Position numbers and translations under genes: made by a program. This document shows positions 14,001-25,159 of a stretch of DNA of 64,000 bases, in pieces. Source of the DNA: Onchocerca volvulus (Eukaryota > Nematoda > Chromadorea > Rhabditida > Onchocercidae); assembly GCA_000499405.2 (NCBI GenBank), contig HG738141.1, forward strand, positions 124,001 through 188,000. Direction: 5' to 3'. How positions within the stretch are numbered: position 1 is the first letter of the stretch; each line of letters begins with the position of its first letter. The notes below the pieces were generated by a model, which worked only from the letters and a program-made list of their open reading frames with translations, had not been told where the DNA came from and searched no databases.

Positions 14001-15811
14001 GAAAAAGAAGAGAAAACTGATGTTCATTATCAAAGTCTTGATGGATATGGCTCATTTAATTGGCGTTTTGTATTTGATTTTGATTTCGATATTTGGGAGA
14101 AAAAAATCGCAATGTACACGAAAAAACGTCGCTTTAGGTTCTTTTTTTTTTCTTTTGAAATCTTTATCGCTGGCTGCTATCTTTTCACTGACTTCGTTTG
14201 ATTAAATAAGATTATCATTTTAGTGTCAACTTGCCATGGACTTACTATCTTATTTTTAGATTTAAAATTTCAGCAAGAAGTCGTTATTGTTGGTAGATCC
14301 AGTATTGCTCGTTCAAATTTGGGATAATAACAAATTCCGAAAAGATGACTATATCGGGCAACTAGCCTTGGATTTACTTTCTTTTGATGGTAACAATGCT
14401 TTTGCTTTGTTATTGCCAGGATGGATTTAAAAGATGATATAACTTCTGAATATAACTTTAGGTATTAAAATTGTGAAATGAAACTGAATATTTCGAACTA
14501 CAGAATTCTTTATCTGTACAAGTAGGAAAATATCTGTATATTCTTGAAAAAAATCGAGAAATTCAGAAAAGTGCGAAAAAATCTTGTCTTGAGAATGGGT
14601 CCTTTTTTTTTCCATATAATCAATTTTTTAAATGTTGGTGTAGAATTAGAATGGATCTGAAAAAATGGATAGCATTTATTTTTATCAGTCTGTAAGTGTA
14701 TATTCAACAAATAGATGTAATTTAGAAGCACAAATGGATGCTGATGAAATGTATAATGTTGATTATGCTCGCGAAAATCGTAATCATTGTGCTTGCTGTG
14801 TTAAATGCTGTTCTTATTTTTGTGGTCGCAAAAAATTAGAAAAAAAAAAGAAAATTCTTCCATTACCACGAGCACCGGTATGTTTGCTTGTTTTCGCATC
14901 TTTGCGATGCATTTTACTGATATTCGCAAAAATTCTAATATCAATTTTCCGTTTTTAAATTTGCAGCCATATATATCAGGAAGAGTTGGTCAATTTTCAT
15001 TATTTCAACAACGTACAGCTTATGGCTGGTGGCCGTGTGTTAGTACTTCTCTACCTGATGAGCAGGTTATTGCTTTTTTTTTTTTCACCTACTTTGTTTT
15101 TATACAAAATAATTATTCGTGTATTAAAAAAAAGTTTTTCAATTCTTGCAACTCGTTTGCAGAAATTAGATTTTGATGCGAAGAAAAAAAAAGATGATGA
15201 TTTCACCGGTCAAAAACCATATATGACGGGTGCAGTCGAATTAGAATTAACATTGTTAACGGCCGAAGAAGCAAAACTTGATCCTGTAGGAAGGAAGCGA
15301 AAAAAACCAAATCATGTAAATTCTTGTCAATGCTTATTTGCGACGGCATGAAGTTTCACGTATTTTTCTTTTTCATAACACTCCGTATTAATGAACTTTT
15401 CATGAAAATATCACATGAAATTTGCAACTAAACTTCTTGAATTATATTTGTTAAAAATTCTTAGAAGCTGCTTCTCTATTCAGCACAATAATGGAGCAGA
15501 AGAAAATTGAAATTCCATAACTTTTCATTTCTATCATTTCTTCTCAAATTTCAATTTTATTGGATGAAATTACATTTGCATCTCATAGATGTTTCTTATT
15601 TTTTTTTCAGTCACCATATCTTCCGCATCCGAATCGTTCTCGTCTGGATCAATTCTGGTGTATTTCACGAGCTAAAGCATGCTGTTCATTGTTCTGGAGA
15701 AGCGGAGGTAAAAAATGTGTTATCATAACCATAACTGTTGTGATTAGTTTGGTTCTTATCGTCTCAATTGCTTACAAATTTCCTGATATTGTTGCTACAA
15801 AAATATTTTAA
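2070..15811 (+). CDS. fer-1: Type-I ferlin (FER-1/dysferlin family), 40 exons, about 2095 aa
   Basis: Tail-anchored C2-domain protein of the ferlin family, which promotes membrane fusion; nematode FER-1 acts in fusion of sperm membranous organelles. Exons: 2070-2165, 2397-2705, 3065-3223, 3393-3587, 3953-4144, 4392-4511, 4663-4746, 4825-4936, 5081-5222, 5373-5483, 5555-5728, 5828-5918, 6141-6266, 6371-6498, 6622-6763, 6952-7092, 7352-7695, 7755-7842, 7930-8110, 8301-8424, 8673-8793, 8872-8981, 9071-9128, 9218-9403, 9597-9793, 9855-10041, 10577-10837, 11066-11250, 11376-11572, 11667-11796, 12466-12617, 12834-12978, 13317-13491, 13591-13818, 13962-14137, 14274-14389, 14726-14877, 14967-15065, 15163-15315, 15611-15811. 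The spliced length is 6288 nt and all phases agree. Order: acidic/basic N-terminus (1-188), C2B (from 189), C2C (about 358-470), a segment with [13 protein letters not shown], FerB-like region, DysF (about 919-1116, with RRRRWRR and YRRRRY), C2D (about 1117-1270), C2E, C2F (about 1530-1660), C2G (about 1770-1900), Cys-rich linker (1895-1945), membrane anchor (about 2065-2086) and a short luminal tail. Uncertain: the 3' end of exon 17 and the exon 8/9 junction (4932/5077 is equally possible). No C2A is visible. The symbol is by family; a paralogous nematode ferlin is possible. Confidence 0.93.
12165..12345. repeat. Interspersed repeat copy in a ferlin intron
   Basis: This segment of the 669-nt ferlin intron 11797-12465 closely resembles 26700-26830 (shared AACTTTCATGAAG, ATAATACGAA and CATCCGACC) and ends in a TTTCAGCGACA word like the ends of the copies at 27327 and 45355. 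It appears to be an internally shortened member of the same family. Confidence 0.65.
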
Positions 15812-17011
15812 TGCTCATATTTGAAGAATTTAAAGATACATGATTGATAAATCTTATTTTCCTCTCTCCGAATAAGTACTAGAAGTACATCATTTTCCTG
15901 AATTTGAAAGTGTGTTTAAATTCTACTGAAACCATTTGAGCGCTTAGCAATGTTTGACTAATTCAGTTTCAATTAATTTATTGTCATTGTTATTTCTGTT
16001 GTTATTGCCAAAGAAATTTGGTTTTGTTTTGTTTATTGTCTGTATAAAATGTTACTATCTCATAGAATTTGACTTTAACATCCCATCATAGTCAGAAAGT
16101 GCAGTAGATGAATAAAGATAGAAGAACCAATAAATAAGTCACAAACGGGCTTCACCTCGGTCTCATTGTAGGGCAGATTCATATTTTATCAAACTATCAG
16201 ATGGGATGAAATTATTCGCAATGACCGAGAATTGCTGACATATAATAGCATCATCATTGCCCAGCGATATAAAATATAACTTAGCAAACCATTTCCAGAC
16301 CGGCGGGTTTGTCATGGACTGCTAAAATCTATTTCGTCTCTTTGGGTGACAGTGATGAAACCAGCATTGTCCCTTATGAAACCGTAATTCCATTGGCATG
16401 CATACAGAAAAAACGTGGACATAAATCTTCGATATATTGAATTTGTGGTAGAAAGATAGTGGAATATTCTTTAAAATTATTTCTATGCAAATTAAGCTTT
16501 AGATTATATGAGAAGACACACATTTTGAAAAGTTTTAACATGATCGTTCACTGTTCACAGTAATGTTGTAGTGCAGTAGAACAATAGAAAAATTGTTCTC
16601 TTAGAGTAATACCTCTCAAGATTTATTCATTTATTTCAGATATGCAAAGCATATAACAGCAATACATCTTTTTTTTTGATGCTCAGTTTCATTAGCGGAG
16701 TTAAAATTCTATGACAGAGCATTTTTTGAGAATCAATTTTTTTATCGCATTTTTCATTCCTCATTAATTTAGTTGTGATTCTACAGTCCAAATTTATGTA
16801 TCACATTTTATTACCCACATTTTACTTCATTGTAACTGTTGTGAAAAAAGGAGAAGATTGGAAAAACCAAATAAACTTCGTGGTTTAAATTTTCAAAAAA
16901 AAAAAAAATCCTCATATTCTAGAAATTAATCAATACCTTTTGTTGCAAATGATCATCTTCATAAAATTTTTCTGTACTATTCATTTGAATATTTAGATAT
17001 AAAAATGGAAC
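15812..17011. other. Intergenic region between ferlin and transporter A
   Basis: It holds the presumed ferlin 3' UTR. The part at 16130-16450 is less AT-rich than its surroundings but has no open frame or recognisable repeat. The two genes are convergent here. No RNA gene was recognised. Confidence 0.5.
16111..16116 (+). terminator. Candidate polyadenylation signal of the ferlin
   Basis: AATAAA about 300 nt after the TAA stop, followed by a second AATAAA-like hexamer some 15 nt on. It is the first canonical hexamer I see downstream of the last exon. Confidence 0.45.
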
Positions 17012-17182
17012 TCTCAGCAAACTTTTTGCAAAAAATTAGAACCAATTAATCGATTAAATCATTGGGCGGTTTTATGCCGATCGATGCAACGAACATTTAC
17101 TACATTTTTTATCGAACAGAAAGAATGATATATCATATGAGTACTTGAGTTAAACAATACTTTTATTATCCTTTTTTCATTT

Positions 17183-20100
17183 TTATTTTCTCTCTTCACT
17201 CTCTCTGCTCTCCGTCTCGCTGCTTCGCTCTTTTCTACTCCCTTCCGTCTCGCTGCTTCGCTCTTTTCCACTCTTTTCCGTCTCGCTGCTTCGCTCCTTT
17301 TTACTCCCTTCCGTCTCGCCCTTTCGCTCTTTTCTACTCCATCCTCTCTCGCTCCCTTTCTCTTTTCTACTTCTTTCTGTCCCACTCCTTTGCTTCTTTC
17401 TACTCTCCCCTGTCTCTCTCCTTTGCTCCTTTCCACTTTTTTCTGTCTCGCTCGATTGCTCCTTTCTACTCCCTTCATTGCTTTTTTGCTGCCTTTCTTC
17501 TTTTTTCTCTTTCGTCTTTTTCTCATCCTCTTCACTCCCCTTCTTTTCTTCCTTTTCTTCGCTTATTCTTTTCTCTTTATTGCTCTCCTTCTCGTCTTTC
17601 TTTTTGTCATCTACCTTATTTCTTTCTTCTATTTTTCTTTCTTGACCTTTAACTTGGTTAGCGGCAATGTTGCCACTTGCACTGTTCTTGTCCTGTCGTG
17701 ATTTCGGAATTAATCCTATATTATCGCCTTTCATCTTCTCATTCCCCGTGGTCGGGGATTTCTCGACGACATTCTGCGGTTCTTCACCTGGCATATTATC
17801 CGGTAATTTCTTGCCTCGAGTCTCAGGCACCAGGAAGAAATAGAGCAAGAAGTCGGCTGAGCTTGTTATCAACATCAGAAGGAATGGCGCGGGCGGCCAA
17901 TGCTTACTCTGTAATGCACTTATTCATTTATCTTTCATTCCCTCGGCCATAACTACTTCATTAATTGCTTGAAACAAAATTATCTAATTAATTGCTCAAG
18001 AAAGCCCTAATATCGAATAGGAATACCTTTCAAGGACTAGCATCCCTACTAATTATCGGAATTTCGATACTAACCGCGCCTTTACATTTTTATAAGATAT
18101 AAATGTTTTGCTAGGAAATACCGGGATGAATACAAGCGGGCTGACAATAGTTCCCAATCGATTGAACGTTTGGATGAAAGCAATGCCCGCACTGCGTATA
18201 GGTGTCGGGAATAGTTCGGTTGGTTGTACGGAGTCCAGGACAAATAATTCTGTGCACATTGCTGCGGCCAAAAGGGAGGCGTATCGCGTGAACGCAATGA
18301 TCGTTTGGATCGATTTCTCACCTGAACTTTTCCCATCAGTACTTTATATCAAAGCTCAAAATTCATTCATTTACTCTTTTGGGGTCAGTTAAGGTCAGTC
18401 GATTTCATAATTCGAGAGCCCAATAGGTAAATTCTAGCATTCTATCTATCCAATAGTAAGCTGCTGGTATTTTCGACGGCTAATCATTGTCGGTCAATAG
18501 ACTAGCTTTGATGGCTTTAGAGATGCAAAAATCTAAATACCTGTTCCACCAGTTTTTACAGTTTCTTTATATGCATTAATTCTTGGCCCTAAAAAATTGA
18601 TATAGTTATTACCCTCTCGAGCAGTTCTATCTTTTACCTGAATTACTTTCTTCATATATGGAAATTTACGAAATTGAATTATAATCAATTTCGTATTGCT
18701 GCACATATCAAATGTTTCAAACAAACAATCTTTTGCCATGCTGACAGGAATGATTCCACGCACGACAATCATTGATAACTGGCTCGAAATATTCCACATG
18801 TTATCAGATTGTCGTGCCAAAGTATTATCAGTGTAACATTTTGAAAATGTCCTTGTAATAACTTGTTCTTATGATTTAAAGAAAAAAAAAAAAAGCTTAC
18901 ATGTAAATATATAAATGACAAAAATGATTGCCATAATGACAGCAATAAATCCAACCGCAACAAGATGAAGTAAACGTCGGCCAACTTTTTGAATCGAAAA
19001 TTCGAGCGCGGCGGCCGATATATTAATGGCCCATCTTGTAGCGCCCAGAATAATGACATTAACGTAAACTGTACCCGCTAATGCATCCATGTTGTACGCA
19101 ATACCGTAACTGATGAAACTTGTCGAAAATCTACAATATAAATACATACGCAAGACTCATAAGATAGAAATAATGTGAATTCAATGATTTCAAAACTTGA
19201 TTGGTTTGAAAAAATTTTGAAATTGCGTAAATAAATCATTAAAGACACACAAACTAGTAGCGAACACTATTGCATAACTGCTCAGTTTCCAATCACTGAA
19301 TAAATGATAAAAATAATAATTCTTCTTTCCTTTTCCCATTTTTATCAGCTAAAATTAATTCAAAAGTAAATTTGTTGATTAGAAATGTTATTTCTACAAA
19401 ATCAATGGTTGTAAATCCAAAAAGAATGGGAAATTTGTATTTTCCTCCGCCGAATACCTCTTCCTTCGCAGCTTCGCGAACAACGGTATCAATTTGTTTT
19501 TCCTTTTCCGGCGTAAGTTTTACATCCCATTTCTGAATATAAATAGCTGCCTTTGATGCTTCTTCTCCTTTTCCTTTTTTTATTAACCATCGCGGAGTAT
19601 CCATTAGAAATCTTAATTTTTCACTCAGGTTGTTTCATAATGATTAGAAGAATATTTTACTTTTTAAAATTTTTTTTTTTGCGATTTATAATTTTTGTTT
19701 GAAATGTGTTATCAGTAATCTGATCACAGCATCTTCTTATATGCATTTCATTAACTAATCATTTTAAAATGGATGTCAAAGAAACATCAGAAATTAAAAA
19801 CATGAAAACAAGCAATATGACAAAACTTGCGGTATCATAATCAAAGGCAGTACTGTAATCGAAGCAGATGCCCATAACAGAACTTTCCATTTCTTGCAGA
19901 TATATGCGATACCAGCCAAGGTGATGTAATTAGGTGAATATGTAACCACGGTGGCTACCCACATCCGATGCCTATCCGGTAAATTTTCCATAAAATACGG
20001 ATTGCAAACACTGCAAAGATACGAATGTTCTTGTCGACGAAAGGTAAATTTAATAATTTTGAAAATTGTTTTCAAACACAAGAAATTTTAGAAAATTTTT

Positions 20101-21767
20101 TTTGAACTTTTAGAGGCTCAATTGGAAATCAAACTTCAATTCAGTCATATAATGATTTTTCGATGCTTACCAATGCTTTCCTCCAGTGAAGAGCATATCG
20201 AAGAAGCGAAGAATAGTGAATACAACGAAAGATGGCGAAAATGATGTAGCAACAAGAAATATTATTAAACCGGCAGTAAATGATAGTAATATCTAATAAT
20301 TATTTACTCTTTCAAAGTTAAAATTTTCCAAGATAGTCAAAAATAATGACTTTAATTGCATTATTTCTTAAAAAGTTTCCAGTTTTCTCATTTCTTTAAT
20401 TTGTTTTCTAACTTTCGATTCTTATCTTCAAGGATAATATCATTTTTAATATCAATAATGTGAAATACAATTTGATCCTAGCAACAGAAGTTATACAGTT
20501 TATGCTTACTTTCTTCCTACCAAAGACATCAGCAAGATTGCCAGCTACGATAGCACCAATCATTAAACCGATATTTTGCACCGTTGTACCCAGTTTAATA
20601 TATTCTATTGGTATGTCAAACTAAAATTTAAATACTCTCAGAACAAAGTAAGTTTCAAAGAAAGCTAAGAGAGAATGCATAATTGATCTTAGCTGCGATA
20701 ATCGCTGGATGGAAAATTATATACACAACAATTTTATGCGAGAAACCGCAACAGAATATTCCTTTTTTTTTTTTTTTTTGCTTTGCTAGTTTGCTGCAGA
20801 TATTTATAATGAAGTAGAACACCGATTTATTATTAGTGCTTGCAAATTAGCAAAGCTTCTCTTCAAGTATAATCAAATTAAAGTGCAAAACTACTCGGAA
20901 AAACCAACATCGTAACTTATGGGAATGAAATCATAAGTTTTTGTAGTACACACGACTTTACCACTTTGATTCGTTGTTACCCAACAATTAGTTACGTTGC
21001 AGGCTTTAGTTGATATGTAATCCGGATATTTTTTTGCACAAACGTCTTCCACTTTAGGTTTCCGATCTAGCGAGAACTTGAAATTGTCGGAATCGTTTAA
21101 AGAAAGAAAATATTTTATATTTGTTTTTTATATTCATATTCATGATTCCGAGGTTTAACTCCTACGAGATTGTAACAGCATATCTGCTTTTGAATTTCTA
21201 TCTTTAAATCCACTTTTGCAAAACTTCATACTTCAAAAAAATCATTGAATAGTTCACAAAATTTCCGACATTTGATAAATTTTGGTTTAAATTTCGGTAA
21301 AATTTCACATAATTTTAGTTCTATGCATTGACAAGTCGCTTTGGCAAGTTATAAAATATTTGAAGATATCACATTTTAATCAAATAACTATGTCGAAAAA
21401 TTGTTTCTATTAGCTAGCTCATCTCTTAGATTATTTCTTCATTGTTGATATGGATAAAGGAATCGAAGACAAAGTTTGAACACAAAAATTTTGTCCAAGT
21501 TTGACTCAAATGATAGCTTGGAATTTGTTGGACGAAAGAAATAAAACAAAAAGTACTCTGTGAATAAGAAAGTAATATAGAAAGCAAACCGGCGAATGTC
21601 ATGAAGAGCAGGTTGCATATTTGTGATAAGGTCATGATAAAATATACCAGAGTTAAGAAGGTCACATATTTGCCACACTTCTGTAGGTCAGATATCTTGA
21701 ATTCAGTGATATTTGATGTTCCTGATGATTTCGATTTTCCTTTTCCTTCTTCAGCTTCTTTCAACAT
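17183..21767 (-). CDS. SLC22-like MFS transporter A with expanded charged repeat tail
   Basis: Predicted 734-aa polytopic carrier of the organic ion transporter type (plasma membrane or internal membrane; substrate unknown). Exons in transcript order: 21590-21767, 20909-21066, 20510-20620, 20171-20292, 19831-20010, 19458-19611, 19251-19348, 18901-19130, 18541-18588, 18122-18321, 17183-17908. All phases agree and match copy C. Evidence for the family: TM1 followed by a short Cys-containing loop, the MFS loop GNLADVFGRKK, DTPRWLIKKGK (the SLC22 ESPRWL motif), PTELFPTPIRSAG, and PETRGKKLP after the last membrane segment. Odd points: intron 5 has a GC donor (CC|GCAAGT), and after PDNMPGEE the tail runs on for about 190 residues, nearly all K/E/R/S/T, ending in eight 11-residue repeats. 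The start ATG at 21767 is in frame with exon 2; a TTG further upstream is also in frame. Confidence 0.92.
17212..17475 (-). repeat. 33-bp coding minisatellite, 8 units, in the transporter A tail
   Basis: Units start at 17212, 17245, 17278, 17311, 17344, 17377, 17410 and 17443, each exactly 33 bp with scattered substitutions. Read on the minus strand each gives an 11-residue unit approximating E-x-S-x-K-E-x-S-S-E-T. The three C-terminal units are the most alike, the others progressively diverged. The length (a multiple of 3) keeps every frame open, which explains spurious long ORFs on both strands here. The array is absent from the duplicate at 27.5 kb. Confidence 0.92.
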
Positions 21768-23435
21768 CCTCCTGATTGAGCTAATAGAAGGGAAAAGCCA
21801 AGACTTTTTTTTTTCTTCCTACTGGTATTAGATTAGATCTATGGGATCGGGAAATATGGATATTTTTAATCATCAGATGTAACAGAAGTTTTTGCTTATG
21901 TGTAGGCTTTATTAGAATTTTTCAGGCTGCTTATGTATAGGCTTTATGACAATTTTGTAAAATATAAAGAATAAAATTTTATGTATAAATGCTTGAACGT
22001 AGTTGAATTCTGACGAATAATATTGCATGATAAAATGAATCAGGTTCATAGCTATTTGATTATTAAAAAATTGAAGCATAAATTTGTAGAAATCGAAGAA
22101 ATAAATTTTAAAAAAGCTAAATTCTTTTTAACGTGAAGTTTTCTTCTGCCAATAAGTATTATAGTTTAGAAGTATACTTTGAGTTCCACTAGATTTAAAA
22201 ATGGTAAGAAAAAGGTATGAAATAGTTAAGTCGTAAGTAAGACCACTGTGAAAGTCGAGCGAATGAGCAGCAACAACCACTAACCTTAAGTTGCTTCTAG
22301 TTAAGAGAAATGTATATCAAAGTCGATAAAATTTCTATAAATATACCCATTTGGGAATTTGCATATAAATTTTTAATTAATTTTATTTTATTCATAAGAG
22401 ACCAATGTGTCTTCACTCGAAGTTTCTGGAATTTCAAATCTATTCAATCTTCGAATTTTATTGACCCATCATACCGAATATCTGCAAAAATAGTCTCTCA
22501 TAATCACATTCAAATTATTTTCATTTTTCCGCTTTCTTCCCCTTGTTTTCACATAGATATGCAAAGTACTAATAGTCTTTGGTTCTGAAATCCTGCTTAC
22601 TACCTCCTTACTTGTTTTGCCTGTTGCATATTTTCGAAGTATTTATTGCATCAATTTTCGCAAATTTTTTCGAAAATCTTCAGATGGTAAAATCGAAATG
22701 ATGAAATAATCGAAGTGTTTTGTGTAGAAGAAATTTGTAATATTTCTCTGACATATGAGTCACTTTTTCATATTTGGGCACAAAGACCTTTGTTCTCTCA
22801 TCTTCCAATCTGTTAATGGAGCTTATGTGCATTGTTTAAAATATTGCATAACATTCTCAGGAAAATGAAACATATTTTTGTTGTTGGATAATTTCTTGAA
22901 TTTTTGAATAGAAAACGATGAAGTCCTTTTTGGCATGTAATAGAGAAAAATTGCAAATTGGTCGTTCTACCAAGATATATCAAGTCGACGATCATTTCCA
23001 CAATATAAAAAGTTGAGGATAAAGAAAAATGAATTTTCCGTCTTATATTCAAAGATGATACAAGTGAAACGATTGAATCTTTTGTGGCGTCGGGAAACCC
23101 GACTTCTCACTAATACAAAATTATTTTATAATATAAAGAGTAAAATTCACATAACTGCCTAAAACATTGTCAATCCTCTTAACCTTCCGCTTATTATGTA
23201 TCAAATTCCATTTCGTCAATCTTTTTTGGTCCTTGCGCTTCTGCATCAAATTTCTTTTCGCTAATCCTTTTGATCACCCTCTAATTATGTATCAAATTCC
23301 ATTTATTCAATCCTTTTTGTCCTTGTGCTTACATATCACACATTAATCGTTTTGATCATTACGCCAATTATAAATCTAGTCTCTTTTCGGCATTTGTGAA
23401 CTTTGTAAATTAGCCGAAACCACTTCTACTTCCAA
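21768..23435. other. 5' flank of transporter A
   Basis: Non-coding by inspection. 21799-21956 is unrelated to the matching position of copy B and contains a 17-bp word (GCTTATGTRTAGGCTTTA-like) twice. The rest aligns with 31899-33649. A likely promoter region, but no core element was identified. Confidence 0.5.
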
Positions 23436-23863
23436 ATCTATATAAATAAAAATGTAAATGCTCCTTGCTTATCTTTACAAAACGTTGCAAATTGTCCACG
23501 ATTGCTTTCAGATTTTGACACAACCTTCCAACGAATAAATGCGTGTTTTTTTACAGACATCCTTACTTTTTCTCACGTTTCACGCCCGTGACAACTAAGA
23601 GTAAGTGAGGGGCTGAATTTTTTGATTCCGCCCTGCACCATGCCCTCATGAGTGGACTAAATTTTTTGATCCGCCGCGCATCGCGCCTTCATAAACGGAC
23701 AGAATTTATTCACCATGCCTACTTTTTGCATTTACTGCGGCTACCTCCTGCAACGTTTCAAATTCTTCATCGATTGATTTGAAATGTTCATACCACGTTG
23801 CATTCGTGTAGGCGCGTGTTTTTTAATAAATAAGACAAATAATTTAAGCTTTTCGTTTGTTTT

Positions 23864-24560
23864 TTACTTTATGAGGAATATAGTTTGTTTATTTTTTGAT
23901 TTGTGGGAAATATGGTTACGTCGCAGAAATGTCGAAGTTATGATAATGTATAATGAAATATTTCGTTCAAACAATTTTTTCCTGTGAAGAACAATATCTC
24001 TAGATTCGAATTGATCTCCGACTATAACAATTGCCACTTCGTCTATCGTTGGAGCATTGAATCTTCGCATGTGTTCTCCAGCAGTTCAAAACAGCAGTTG
24101 ATCTGATGCCATCTGATATACACAAGATTGTTATTCATGTTGACAAAACACCTTGCAATAGGGACATATTTCATTTATAGTGCCAATGAGAACATGGGGA
24201 CTCAAAATATAATCATCAGCTGAGTTATACCGGAAATGCAAAGCGATTATAATCACGTGATTGCTGTGCACAGAATCCTGTTTGACGTTGATCTTCTGTT
24301 TTTTGTTGACGTCTTTCAGCCACTCTCAGCCTATCACGTTCATTCTGTTCAAAAGGAAGCAAACATGAAGTCGCCGAAGAAGATCGTCGTGCTCGCATCC
24401 ACGCACTCTAAAGTCTGGCTGCACGCCGCTCTGCTCGCATTCGAGCCATTCTTTGTCTTCTTCACTCATTCGCTGATCCCGTTCTTCCTCTGTTTGATTC
24501 GCAGTGAATCGTAGCAATGGTTCCGCTGTACGAGTACGAAAACCTAAGCTCGATCATCTT
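23864..24560 (-). pseudogene. Helitron protein fragments (N-terminal and mid regions)
   Basis: Three frames on the minus strand give characteristic pieces in order. 24517-24326 has a charged TEEERDQRMSEEDKEW tract, like the repeated E/R-rich leader of Helitron proteins. About 24198-24131 has INEICPYCKVFC, the Cys-x2-Cys segment. 24070-23864 has RRFNAPTIDEVAIVIVGDQ followed by SRDIVLHRKK, a block usual between the zinc-finger and Rep parts. Frameshifts and stops separate them, so this is a relic. The HUH nuclease and the helicase are not present here. Confidence 0.8.
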
Positions 24561-25159
24561 CTCCGAGTCATTATTTAGATGAATTAAAGCAGACAGATTG
24601 CATCCGAACCATTCTCGAAATTGGTTTTTGACTGAACTCGAAATTGAATTCGAAACTGCCCAAATATATGGTATTAAAAGATAACAATAGTTGTAAATGC
24701 TCGCTTGTTCAAAATCTTAAATCTCCAAAGTTTTTTCTTACTGCTTGGAAATCTTGATAGAAGTTGATTTGGAAATTGCTCAACTGAATTGTTGTACTAT
24801 TCCTACTGCAAAAAATTATATATGATATGAAAAGATATCAATAGTCCTAAATATTCGTTTGTTCAAAATCTTAAATTTCCAAAAGTTTTTATCTATTGCT
24901 TTGAAAACTTTGACAGAACGTTACATGAAATACGTGCATACTTTACCGAACCTACTGAGCATTGCATACTGAAGGCTACGTCCATTTTGCAGAAAGTAAG
25001 CATGATTAATAGACTCTGTCCGCTCGCTTTTATTTTCACATGTGTGAAAGTTAAAAAAGTAGATGTATATTTACAAGTGAGCGGACATGTGTCAAAATTT
25101 CAAATCAATGGATTAACACTTGAAACGTTTTGTCAAAATGAATATCGAACATTTACGAA

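Larger units (their letters stand above)
17012..23437. repeat. Duplicated block A (direct copy of 27339-33649)
   Basis: The block carries transporter A plus about 1.7 kb of 5' flank. It aligns with 27339-33649 in the same orientation through exons, introns and flanks. Identity by eye is highest over about 17.6-21.8 kb and lower at both edges. Differences include a ~97-bp segment present only in B (about 30911-31010), unrelated segments just upstream of the start codons (21799-21956 versus 31424-31898), and another replaced segment near 22450-22590 versus 32410-32920. The homology ends at 23437, exactly where the Helitron-like sequence begins. Confidence 0.9.

Noticed and set aside
16130..16450. 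GC-richer stretch after the ferlin, considered as an RNA gene or extra exon
   Set aside because: No open frame joins the ferlin, no pairing structure was evident, and it is most simply 3' UTR or intergenic sequence.
17059..17535. 158-aa minus-strand frame rich in K/R/E overlapping the transporter A tail
   Set aside because: The 33-bp repeat keeps every frame open. The frame continuous with the transporter exon 11 is the supported one; this is a shadow.
17390..17701. 103-aa plus-strand hydrophobic frame resembling a membrane protein
   Set aside because: It is the antisense reading of the charged tail of transporter A; no homology or splice context.
18082..18336. 84-aa minus-strand frames over transporter exon 10 (also at 27955-28209)
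   Set aside because: Shifted reading of the real exon; the in-frame translation gives the conserved ELFPTPIRSAG block.
24236..24514. 92-aa plus-strand frame in the Helitron-like element
   Set aside because: Antisense to the recognisable Helitron leader fragment (TEEERDQRMSEED) on the minus strand.
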